In this document: positions 1 to 5,350 of the stretch, piece after piece
Layout of the letters: every line of letters begins with the position of its first letter
How positions within the stretch are numbered: position 1 is the stretch's first letter
Source: Chloroflexia bacterium
Lineage (GTDB): Bacteria; Chloroflexota; Chloroflexia; Thermomicrobiales; JALYUS01
Length of the DNA stretch: 9,282 nucleotides
Assembly: GCA_025924435.1 (NCBI GenBank)
Contig: JAICIL010000174.1
Coordinates: 1-9,282, forward strand
Reading direction: 5' to 3'
The notes under the pieces: model-generated
Databases searched by the model: none
The model's input: the letters and a program-made list of their open reading frames with translations, nothing else
What the model was told of the DNA's origin: nothing
Made by a program: the position numbers and the translations under genes

Positions 1-123
1 GAGCGGCTGGCGAAGTTCGCGCTGCCCCACCTGGCGCCGCCCGCCGTGGCGCCGCCGATCCCGGGGCATCCCGAACCGCCGGCCGCCGCGCCGCCCGTCG
101 GCCCGGAGTCCCGCAAGCCATAG
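1..123 (+). CDS. C-terminal end of an unidentified protein (5' end outside window)
   Basis: Frame 1 is open from the first base and ends at the TAG at 121-123, giving 40 residues. It begins ERLAKFALPHLAP and then becomes a Pro/Ala-rich tail ending PESRKP. Nearly all codons (about 37 of 40) end in G or C, which fits real coding sequence here. The tail looks like a disordered linker or C-terminus, with no catalytic motif or membrane segment. The stop codon forms the first bases of a small hairpin (TAGCGG, loop GGCAAT, CCGCTA; 121-138) lying just before the next gene. The family cannot be named from this fragment. Confidence 0.55.
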   Translation, partial: ERLAKFALPHLAPPAVAPPIPGHPEPPAAAPPVGPESRKP

Positions 124-139
124 CGGGGCAATCCGCTAC

Positions 140-523
140 TTGAGCACGGATCTGTCATCGAATGGAGATCCCTCGACCGTATTGCCCCATGCCGCCGTCG
201 TTGATGGGCGTCGCACTCTGCACGACGTGGTCTGTGCCGCCCTGCGTGCCGCGGGGTATCCCGTCGTCGAGTGCGAATCCCACAGCAGGTTCCTGATCGC
301 CCGCCCATGGGAGCGGCCACGCATCGTCGTGATGGGCGCGTTCCATAGTTCCATGTATCTCACCCAGGAGATGGCGGCGAAGGGCTTGTCGCCCCCTACC
401 TCCTGCTCGCGGCCGCCGTCGCGGCGGTCGGGTGGGTGGCGTGGGCTGCGGGTTGATGCGCGACTCCGCGGGCCACGATCTTGCCTGACGAAGACTGTGG
501 CGGCTGGGATGACGCTTCCCTGA
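140..523 (+). CDS. Degenerate receiver-like protein, possibly frameshifted
   Basis: This 127-residue reading frame starts at TTG 140; an in-frame TTG at 182 is an alternative that would place the first beta strand right at the N-terminus. Residues 17-80 resemble the first half of a response-regulator receiver domain: a beta-1 AAVVDG, an LRAAGYPVVE helix-to-strand segment, and a beta-3 RIVVMG where the phosphoacceptor Asp would be Gly66. From residue about 82 the sequence becomes Ser/Arg/Pro-rich and no longer looks like a receiver. In frame 1, starting near base 385, a hydrophobic stretch APYLLLAA resembles the expected beta-4, up to a TGA at 454. A one-base loss in the G run at 383-384 would explain this. 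No strong Shine-Dalgarno is visible. It sits 15 bases before a second receiver-like gene, suggesting paired or duplicated genes. A true divergent short protein and a decayed pseudogene are both possible. Confidence 0.5.
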   Translation: MSTDLSSNGDPSTVLPHAAVVDGRRTLHDVVCAALRAAGYPVVECESHSRFLIARPWERPRIVVMGAFHSSMYLTQEMAAKGLSPPTSCSRPPSRRSGGWRGLRVDARLRGPRSCLTKTVAAGMTLP

Positions 524-538
524 GGAAGGGCATCCGCG

Positions 539-922
539 ATGGAATCCGTGCAATCGGCGCCGCCGCTGGTCGTCCTTGCGTATGACGACTGGATCGTCGG
601 CTGGGTGATCCGCACCGCCTTCGAGCGCGCGGGCTACCGCCTCCTCGCGTATCCGAGCGCGGTCGTCCCCTTTCATATCATCAAGCGGGAACGGCCCGCC
701 CTCGTCGTGGTGGAGCGGACACTGGCCCCCGGCATCGTCGGCTATCCCCTCATCGACGATATGCGGCGCGACAGCGAGACGGCGGCGATCCCGGTCGTGC
801 TCTACACTCCGCCCGCCAGCGATCTGCCGCCACCATCGGAGCGATTGAGGACCGTCGCGAAGACAGAGCCGGTCGCCGCGCTCCTGGACGCCGCGCGGGA
901 ACTGCTGACCCCGCCCGCGTGA
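539..922 (+). CDS. Single-domain receiver protein with Asp-to-Glu phosphosite
   Basis: The 127-residue protein is a complete response-regulator receiver fold with no output domain. Visible landmarks are the acidic pair D16-D17 after beta-1 (VVLAYDD), an ERAGYRLLAYPSA segment, beta-3 PALVVVERTLAP, a beta-4 IPVVLYT ending in T90, and a beta-5 Lys at K108 (AKTEP). The usual phosphoacceptor Asp at the end of beta-3 is Glu59, while the acidic pair, Thr and Lys are retained. In receiver domains generally, Glu at this site prevents normal aspartyl phosphorylation and sometimes mimics the active state, so this may be a constitutively signalling pseudo-receiver. The ATG at 539 is preceded by GAGGAAGGG at 522-530 with 8-base spacing, a good ribosome binding site that overlaps the upstream stop codon. 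It is probably co-transcribed with the gene before it. No histidine kinase is nearby, so the partner is unknown. Confidence 0.8.
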   Translation: MESVQSAPPLVVLAYDDWIVGWVIRTAFERAGYRLLAYPSAVVPFHIIKRERPALVVVERTLAPGIVGYPLIDDMRRDSETAAIPVVLYTPPASDLPPPSERLRTVAKTEPVAALLDAARELLTPPA

Positions 923-931
923 CGCGCCAAT

Positions 932-969
932 CTGACGATTTTGTCAGTTTTCGCGCGTACCCATACCAC
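932..969 (+). promoter_or_regulatory. Inverted repeat overlapping a candidate -35 box
   Basis: CTGAC (932-936) and GTCAG (943-947) form a 5-bp inverted repeat around GATTTT and are followed by TTTT (948-951). The right half contains TTGTCA (941-946), one base from a consensus -35. A weak -10 candidate, TACCAC, begins 17 bases later at 964. The site could be an operator-covered promoter for the coiled-coil gene at 1026, or a weak terminator for the receiver genes; the short stem and moderate GC favour neither clearly. Confidence 0.3.
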
Positions 970-1025
970 CCGGCCGCATCCTCCGTTTAGGCGAGTGTGA
1001 CGATGGGGTGCAAGGGGGCGCCGCG

Positions 1026-1289
1026 ATGCGACAGCTGGAGTGCTCGGATGAATCGAATACGGGTCGGGTTCGTCCCTCACGGCGCGAGAACGTCGCGCGG
1101 CTGCGGGCACGGGCCGGGTATCTGCGAGGGCACATCGCGCGGATTCGGGCGGAGTACGAGGCGGGGCGCATCCCGCTCGATCGGGAACTCGCACATTTTC
1201 GGGAGATCGAGCGGGAACTGCGCGAGATCGGGGCGCAACTCGGCGACCTTGCCTTCGAGGAGCCAAAACCCACGCCGGAAATGCTCTGA
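1026..1289 (+). CDS. Small charged coiled-coil protein
   Basis: The protein has 87 residues. The ATG at 1026 is chosen over an in-frame GTG at 1008 because AGGGGG at 1013-1018 lies about 8 bases upstream. Residues 20-72 are almost entirely helical and rich in Arg, Glu and Leu, with amphipathic heptad-like spacing (for example ENVARLRARAGYLRGHIARI and ELAHFREIERELREIGAQL). This suggests two helices joined near the GRIPLD turn at 47-52. The C-terminus EEPKPTPEML is likely disordered. There is no signal peptide, membrane segment or metal-binding motif. It may be a small cytosolic oligomeric or partner-binding protein. I do not recognise the family. It lies 73 bases upstream of the membrane protein gene at 1363 and could share its transcript. 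Confidence 0.65.
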   Translation: MRQLECSDESNTGRVRPSRRENVARLRARAGYLRGHIARIRAEYEAGRIPLDRELAHFREIERELREIGAQLGDLAFEEPKPTPEML

Positions 1290-1362
1290 CGACCGGCGAC
1301 CTCTCTCCTAAGACCGCGCACGCGGGGGAGCCGCGATCTCAAGGGCGCAGAAGGAGGCTTCC

Positions 1363-2046
1363 GTGGACCGACCGTTCCGTACCCCGCAACACCGGGACGC
1401 GCTCCATCCACGGCTGCAGCGCGCCGCGGCGCTTTCCGGTCTCCTTTTCGCCGCCACCTTCGCGGCGCATATCGCCCTGGCGATCGCCGCCGGGCATTCC
1501 GCCGATCGCCCGACCAACCTGGCCGACATCTTCGTGGCGAATGAGCCGGCGGCCCGCGCCATCTTCTTCCTGCTCTTCGTGTCCGTTGCCCTCTTCGCCC
1601 CCTTCGTCTGGGGCATCACGAGCTTCATGGACGTGGACGACCGGCGGGCGGATCCGCTGCCGGTGTTCGCGTTCGGCGCGTGCGGAGTGTCTCTGCTGCT
1701 GCTCGCCCTCTTCATTGGGGGCGAGGCCGCATTGGCGGGCAAGGGCGCTACGGAACCCCCATTGGGGCTGGCGATCTTTGCCACCAAGTCCTCCTTCGAG
1801 ACGGTCACCGACATGATGCTGGCCACGCTGGCCGTCGCGGGCGGGTTGATGCAGCGGCGGACGCGGCGCTTGCCCCGCCGCCTCGGCTGGCTCGGCATCG
1901 CGGGCGGTGGGGCGTACGGTGTCGGGGTGCTCTCGGACATCGATGTGCATATTCACAGCCGTCCGGCGGAGATGGCGGGGGTGGCGATGTTCATCCTCTG
2001 GATCGTGCTGACCAGCGTCTTCATGCTGCGGCGCGCCACGCCGTGA
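1363..2046 (+). CDS. Six-helix integral membrane protein of unknown function
   Basis: The 227-residue protein starts at GTG 1363, placed by a perfect AAGGAGG at 1351-1357 with 5-base spacing. A short basic cytoplasmic N-terminus (RTPQHRDALHPRLQR) precedes hydrophobic segments at about residues 21-43, 66-88, 100-126, 147-163, 175-192 and 205-223. The linker RRTRRLPRR (165-173) between helices 4 and 5 is strongly positive and probably cytoplasmic. Conserved-looking polar residues include a histidine in helix 1 (HIALAI) and VHIHSR before the last helix. The length, helix count and N-terminal pattern (a leading helix followed by an F-L-F-rich second helix) resemble DUF4386-type small membrane proteins, but no diagnostic motif confirms this. 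No enzyme or transport function can be assigned. Confidence 0.8.
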   Translation: MDRPFRTPQHRDALHPRLQRAAALSGLLFAATFAAHIALAIAAGHSADRPTNLADIFVANEPAARAIFFLLFVSVALFAPFVWGITSFMDVDDRRADPLPVFAFGACGVSLLLLALFIGGEAALAGKGATEPPLGLAIFATKSSFETVTDMMLATLAVAGGLMQRRTRRLPRRLGWLGIAGGGAYGVGVLSDIDVHIHSRPAEMAGVAMFILWIVLTSVFMLRRATP

Positions 2047-2181
2047 CCTTATGCGCGCCCCGGCGTCCCATCTGTCGCGCTGCCGGGCATCATTAAATGC
2101 AGGCAAGCGAGCGAATTATTGCGCGGGGGCGACGGTGCGGGAGGAACGAGCGGGATTAATTGAGCAGATACAGAAACCAGT

Positions 2182-2206
2182 GCGCATTATGGTACAGTGA
2201 ATGCGC
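2182..2206. repeat. 7-bp perfect inverted repeat
   Basis: GCGCATT (2182-2188) and AATGCGC (2200-2206) are perfect reverse complements separated by 11 bases. The half-site centres are 18 bases apart, close to two helical turns, so a dimeric DNA-binding protein could sit here. Alternatively it is a small RNA hairpin. It lies in the gene-poor stretch between the membrane protein gene and the tRNA, with no clear promoter beside it. Confidence 0.35.
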
Positions 2207-2231
2207 CTTCATGGGTAACCTCCGTGGGCAT

Positions 2232-2266
2232 CACCCCGTTCGGTGCATAGGGCGCCGGGCGGGGTG
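2232..2266 (+). terminator. Possible weak terminator hairpin
   Basis: CACCCCG (2232-2238) pairs with CGGGGTG (2260-2266), a GC-rich 7-bp stem with a 21-base loop, followed by TTTC. It is the best stem downstream of the plus-strand membrane protein gene, but it lies about 190 bases past the stop and has only three T residues, so termination is tentative. Confidence 0.25.
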
Positions 2267-2451
2267 TTTCGCCAAGAGGCATCCCTGTACCGCTCCGGTC
2301 ATCTCTCGGCTATCGTACCGACCGCAGTATCGGCGCACGTATCGGGTTCTCCCATCGCCCTCTGCCCGCCGCCCATCACGTCCACCGATGGCACCTTCAT
2401 ACCCGGTTTGACGCCCGGCACGATTCGGGATTTCTTTGTCACCTTGAGTAT

Positions 2452-2549
2452 TGGCGAGGGCGCATCGGAGTCGAACCGACCTGCGTTGCCTCTCGGCACC
2501 GCACAACGGGGTTGAAGCCCGCGGGACGCACCGGCGCCCACCCACCCCC
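2452..2549 (-). tRNA. selC: tRNA-Sec (anticodon UCA), CCA encoded
   Basis: Read on the minus strand, this 98-base RNA folds as a bacterial selenocysteine tRNA. The acceptor strand GGGGGTGG (2542-2549) faces GCGCCCTC (2456-2463), followed by G73 and an encoded CCA (2452-2454). The D arm has a 6-bp stem, GGGCGC with GCGTCC (one G-U), and the four-base loop CGGT, the same loop as in E. coli selC. The anticodon loop CTTCAAC (2511-2517) carries TCA (2513-2515), which reads UGA. A long variable arm pairs TGCG/CGCA and TGCC/GGCA around a G-A mismatch with loop GAGA. The T arm is GTCGG, loop TTCGACT, CCGAT. The acceptor has a G-G mismatch at position 8 and two G-U pairs, which is slightly irregular. 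The 98-base length compares with 95 in E. coli. Its own promoter appears at 2613-2641, and it also lies downstream of a same-strand operon. Its presence implies that the cell inserts selenocysteine, so selA, selB and selD are expected elsewhere. Confidence 0.92.
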
Positions 2550-2553
2550 GTGG

Positions 2554-2724
2554 GAGTAGCCAGTAGCCGGTAGTCAGTAGGTAGTAGAGACGGAGACCGA
2601 CTGGCGGGCAGTATTGTGGCGTCTACAATCCGCATCGTCAAGCGTATGCAGCCCTGGACCGGGATACGCGTTGATCGCCCCGGCTTTTGGTTTCTGACTA
2701 CTGACTACCGACTACTGGCTACTC
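2554..2724. repeat. Inverted repeat of GTAGYCR heptamers flanking the selC promoter
   Basis: The left arm (2554-2580) and right arm (2698-2724) are reverse complements at 26 of 27 positions, separated by 117 bases. Each arm is a short tandem array of related heptamers (GTAGCCA, GTAGCCG, GTAGTCA on the plus strand on the left; GACTACT, GACTACC, GACTACT, GGCTACT on the right). The left arm ends four bases from the tRNA-Sec 5' end. The right arm ends one base before the stop codon of the flavoprotein gene. A transcript reading through from the operon could form a long stem with the tRNA promoter in its loop. Short tandem heptamers are known in other bacteria such as filamentous cyanobacteria; whether this family is dispersed in this genome cannot be seen here. 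Confidence 0.85.
2613..2641 (-). promoter_or_regulatory. Sigma70-like promoter for tRNA-Sec
   Basis: On the minus strand, TTGACG (2636-2641, 5 of 6 consensus) is followed after exactly 17 bases by CACAAT (2613-2618, 4 of 6). Transcription would start near 2606, giving a leader of roughly 55-60 bases before the tRNA 5' end at 2549, to be removed by RNase P. The leader contains the left arm of the heptamer inverted repeat. The position, facing the tRNA with no other gene in between, supports the assignment. Confidence 0.6.
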
Positions 2725-2725
2725 G

Positions 2726-4120
2726 CTATCCTTCCAGCGTTGAGAAGAGGTTGTTGAGCGACTCCGCCAGCGTCGGGTGCGCGAGGACGGCGTCCTTGAG
2801 GACGGTGTACGGCAGGTGGCCCAGCATCGCCATCTGGACGACCGCCATCACCTCGCCGCCCTCGACGCCGAGGATCGCGCAGCCGAGGATTTCGTCGCTC
2901 TCCGCGTCCACAATCGCCTTCATGAAGCCGCGCGTCTCGTCCATCTCCAATGCCCGCGCGACGCTTGTCATCGGCAATTTGGCGACGCGAATGTCTTTGC
3001 CCTGCGCGCGGGCCTCGCGCTCGCTCAGGCCGACGCGGCCCAGTTGCGGGTCAATGAAGACGGTGTTCGGGACGAGACGATGTGCGGTCGTCTCGCCGCC
3101 TCCGTGCAGCAGGTTCGCGCGGAGGATGCGGAAGTCGTCGTAGGAGATATGCGTGAAGGCGGGGCCGCCGTTGACATCGCCGAGCGCGTAGACGCCGGGC
3201 ACATTCGTTTCCAGCCGCTCATCCACCGGGAGGTAGCCGCGATTGTCCGTCGCGATCCCGGCGGCGTCGGGGTCGAGGGCATCGGTGTTCGGCGTGCGGC
3301 CCGCCGCGACGAGGAGATGCGAGCCGGTCAGCGTCCGCTCGCCGTCGGCGTCCTTCACGGTCAGCGCGATCCCGCCGCCCGGGTGCGACGCGGCGCGGAT
3401 CGTCTCCGTTTCGAGCAGGACGGTGATGCCGTCCTCGCGGAAGATCTTCGCGATCTCCGCCGCGACATCTTCGTCCTCCTTCGGGGCGAGTTGCTTGCCG
3501 CGCTGGACGATCGTCACATCGCTGCCGAAGCGGCGGAACATCTGGGCGAACTCCAGCCCGATGAAGCCGCCGCCGAGGATGAGCAGGTGTTCGGGCACGC
3601 TGTCCAGCTCCATGATCGTCGTCGAGGTGAGCGCGGGGACGCCATCCAGCCCGGCGATCTTCGGCATGGCGGGGCGCTGTCCGCTGTTGATGAGGATCGT
3701 TTCGGCGGTAATTGCGCGCTCCCCGCCGTCGTTCAGCGTCACGCGGAGCGTCTTCGGGCCGGTGAAGCGCGCCTCGCCCACGAGCAGGTCGAGACCCGGC
3801 GTTCCCTCCACGCTGCGCTCGCTGCCGGAGCGGAAGTCGTTGACGATCTCCCGCTTCCGCCGCCGCACGACGGACATATCCACGGAGATCGGCCCCGTCC
3901 GGACGCCGTAATCGGCGGCGCGGCGGGCGAGATGGGCGACGCGGGCGCTGGCGACCATCGTCTTGGTCGGCGTGCACCCCTCATTGACGCAGGTGCCGCC
4001 GATATGCTCGCGCTCGATCAGGGCCATCTTCCACCCTGCCTTCGCCAGCGTCGTCGCCAGCGGCCCGCCGGCCTGCCCCGCGCCGATCACAATACCGTCG
4101 TACCGCGTCGCGTCCGCCAT
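2726..4120 (-). CDS. FAD-dependent pyridine nucleotide-disulfide oxidoreductase (MerA/RclA/Lpd-like)
   Basis: The 464-residue cytosolic flavoenzyme starts at ATG 4120, chosen over an upstream ATG at 4159 because AAGGAG (4130-4135) lies 9 bases before it and the N-terminus then matches the family. Residues 7-18 carry the FAD Rossmann motif GAGQAG, with E36 at the end of beta-2. The redox disulfide is C44-C49 in GGTCVNEGCTPTK. The NAD(P) motif GGGFIG is at 183-188 and is followed by VQRG, where R207 could favour NADPH. The second FAD motif YALGD is at 311-315. The C-terminal dimer domain has the His-Glu catalytic pair H448...E453 in HPTLAE. There is no N-terminal metal-binding domain and no C-terminal Cys pair, arguing against a true mercuric reductase; RclA-like or related disulfide reductases fit better. 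The substrate is unknown. It is the last gene of the operon, its 5' end overlaps the LtrA-like gene by 140 bases, and its stop abuts the heptamer repeat. Confidence 0.9.
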   Translation of the reverse strand: MADATRYDGIVIGAGQAGGPLATTLAKAGWKMALIEREHIGGTCVNEGCTPTKTMVASARVAHLARRAADYGVRTGPISVDMSVVRRRKREIVNDFRSGSERSVEGTPGLDLLVGEARFTGPKTLRVTLNDGGERAITAETILINSGQRPAMPKIAGLDGVPALTSTTIMELDSVPEHLLILGGGFIGLEFAQMFRRFGSDVTIVQRGKQLAPKEDEDVAAEIAKIFREDGITVLLETETIRAASHPGGGIALTVKDADGERTLTGSHLLVAAGRTPNTDALDPDAAGIATDNRGYLPVDERLETNVPGVYALGDVNGGPAFTHISYDDFRILRANLLHGGGETTAHRLVPNTVFIDPQLGRVGLSEREARAQGKDIRVAKLPMTSVARALEMDETRGFMKAIVDAESDEILGCAILGVEGGEVMAVVQMAMLGHLPYTVLKDAVLAHPTLAESLNNLFSTLEG

Positions 4121-5339
4121 CCGATGATGCTCCTTCGTGGGGCGGTTCGATCTCCCCATGCGCAGCTATTTCGCCATCGTTGCGCACGTCAATCACCACC
4201 TGCGCCGCGCATATCGTAGCAAGAAAGCCAACCAGAAGCACAGGGGACAGATACATCCCGATGGGTGCGAGGAGCAGGATGAGCAGGCTGGCGACGATCC
4301 GTAATCGGGTGCGGGCGCGGTCGAGCGCCCGCTCAGTGGGCGCGGCGCTCGTCCAATGGATTGCGCCGATGGTTGCGAGGCAGGCGGCGAGCGCGCCGCA
4401 GAGCAGCCACCGGGCGCTGTCGGGCAGGGCGGTCCCCGGTTTATTCGTGACGACATACTGGACGCCCGGGGCCATCGCCGTCAGCGTGGCGACGAGCGGG
4501 AAATGCGCGTAGAGCCAGACCTGATAGTTGGCAATCTGCCCCCCGGCCCGCGCCGCATAGATCGCGGAGCCGTCGAGATTCTCGAAGTAGAGCCACGCGA
4601 GGCAGAAGGCGATCATCAGCGCGCAGGCCGCGCTGATCGCCGCGGGGCGCGTGAGCGCCTGCTGGCCGATGCCGAGCACGACGGCCGCCACCCCTTCGCC
4701 GAGCACAATCAGCGTGAACTGCCCGAACCGCTCCGGTAAATGGGAATCGTCGGGCGAGATGTTCGTCTGGAGGCGGCCGGCGAAGAGCGGCGTGCCGATG
4801 TCCACCGCGAGGCCGATCCCGCAGAGGATGAGATGCGCGACACCCGGCACGAAGACGGAGACGATCCAGATCGCGGCGGCCAAGCCGAAGCCGCGCGCGA
4901 AATGGTTCGTCAGCGGGCGCGCCTCCGGGATCGCCCAGCCCGCGCGGAGATATTGGACCACGAGGACGGCGCGGACGACGGCGTACGAGAGCGCGAAGCC
5001 GGTCGCTGTCGCGCCGAATCCGTCCCGTACATTGATCGCGAGGGCGGCGATCGCACCCATTTCGATGACCGTGAGCAGGCGATAGATCAAGTCGTCGGCG
5101 GCGACGAAGCGTGTCGCGTAGAAGGTCGTGCCGATCCAGGACCACCAGACGGGCAGGAAGAGCGCGACGAAGGAGACCAGCCCGGTAAACCGGACGCCGT
5201 GCGTCAGCCTGCTCGACAGCTGCGCGACCGCGACGACATAGATCAGATCGAAGAAGAGTTCCAGCCAGGTAGCGTGGCGCGTCTCCTCACCCCGGACGTG
5301 GCTGCGGAGCCGTGGCACGCGGAGCATCCGTTTCGCCAT
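3981..5339 (-). CDS. ltrA: LtrA-family (low temperature requirement A) membrane protein
   Basis: The 452-residue polytopic membrane protein shows the LtrA signatures: HATWLELFFDLIYVVAVAQL (22-41), FALSYAVVRAVLVVQYLRA (115-133), ERFGQFTLIVLGEGV (203-217) and YFENLDG (251-257). About ten hydrophobic segments run from residue 27 to about 383. The family is named after a Listeria mutant impaired at low temperature; its molecular function is unclear. The ATG at 5339 lies 11 bases after the stop of the NADH dehydrogenase gene, with GGGAAGG in that gap; the spacing is tight. The last roughly 46 residues (about 407-452) are read out of frame over the start of the flavoprotein gene and form an Arg/Asp/Gly-rich tail unlike a normal LtrA terminus, so the ancestral stop was probably lost or shifted near residue 400. 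The flavoprotein ribosome binding site lies inside this gene, suggesting translational coupling. Confidence 0.9.
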   Translation of the reverse strand: MAKRMLRVPRLRSHVRGEETRHATWLELFFDLIYVVAVAQLSSRLTHGVRFTGLVSFVALFLPVWWSWIGTTFYATRFVAADDLIYRLLTVIEMGAIAALAINVRDGFGATATGFALSYAVVRAVLVVQYLRAGWAIPEARPLTNHFARGFGLAAAIWIVSVFVPGVAHLILCGIGLAVDIGTPLFAGRLQTNISPDDSHLPERFGQFTLIVLGEGVAAVVLGIGQQALTRPAAISAACALMIAFCLAWLYFENLDGSAIYAARAGGQIANYQVWLYAHFPLVATLTAMAPGVQYVVTNKPGTALPDSARWLLCGALAACLATIGAIHWTSAAPTERALDRARTRLRIVASLLILLLAPIGMYLSPVLLVGFLATICAAQVVIDVRNDGEIAAHGEIEPPHEGASSDGGRDAVRRYCDRRGAGRRAAGDDAGEGRVEDGPDRARAYRRHLRQ

Positions 5340-5350
5340 CACCTTCCCGG

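Larger units (their letters stand above)
2047..2451. other. Intergenic stretch without a supported gene
   Basis: No reading frame here combines a ribosome binding site, GC-rich third positions and recognisable protein sequence; the open frames run through the tRNA or are Arg/Pro/Ser-rich. AT-richer patches occur near 2092-2120 and 2155-2195. Two inverted repeats stand out and are listed separately (2182-2206 and 2232-2266). Downstream of the minus-strand tRNA (below 2452) I see no stem with a T tract on that strand, so its terminator is not apparent. No known riboswitch or structural RNA motif was recognised. Confidence 0.5.

Noticed and set aside
454..456. In-frame TGA in frame 1 as a selenocysteine codon, given selC in the window
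   Set aside because: No bacterial SECIS-like hairpin is evident just downstream, no known selenoprotein matches, and a frameshift is already needed to reach this frame.
997..1311. Alternative 104-codon frame over the coiled-coil gene
   Set aside because: Ser/Arg/Gly-rich with Cys scattered, typical of an out-of-frame shadow; the other frame has a good ribosome binding site and clear helical pattern.
2411..2440. CCCG...CGGG stem followed by ATTTCTTT as a terminator
   Set aside because: The stem is only four to five pairs, it points along the plus strand where no nearby gene ends, and the tRNA is on the minus strand.
2243..2515. Plus-strand open frame of 90 codons crossing the tRNA
   Set aside because: Its end reads through the complement of tRNA-Sec, it has no ribosome binding site and no family resemblance.
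2534..2541. Alternative tRNA-Sec 5' end with acceptor GTGGGCGC
   Set aside because: It pairs 7 of 8 with the 3' strand but contains a T-T mismatch and uses up the D-stem bases, leaving too few for a D arm; the end at 2549 gives a full fold and normal length.
2554..2724. Heptamer repeats as a CRISPR array or insertion sequence ends
   Set aside because: Units are only 7 bases with no spacers, the arms enclose just 117 bases with no transposase, and no target duplication is seen.
2777..4219. Long plus-strand open frame of 480 codons
   Set aside because: It is the complement of the flavoprotein gene, is rich in Arg, Asp, Ala and His without motifs, and the opposite strand has all the catalytic signatures.
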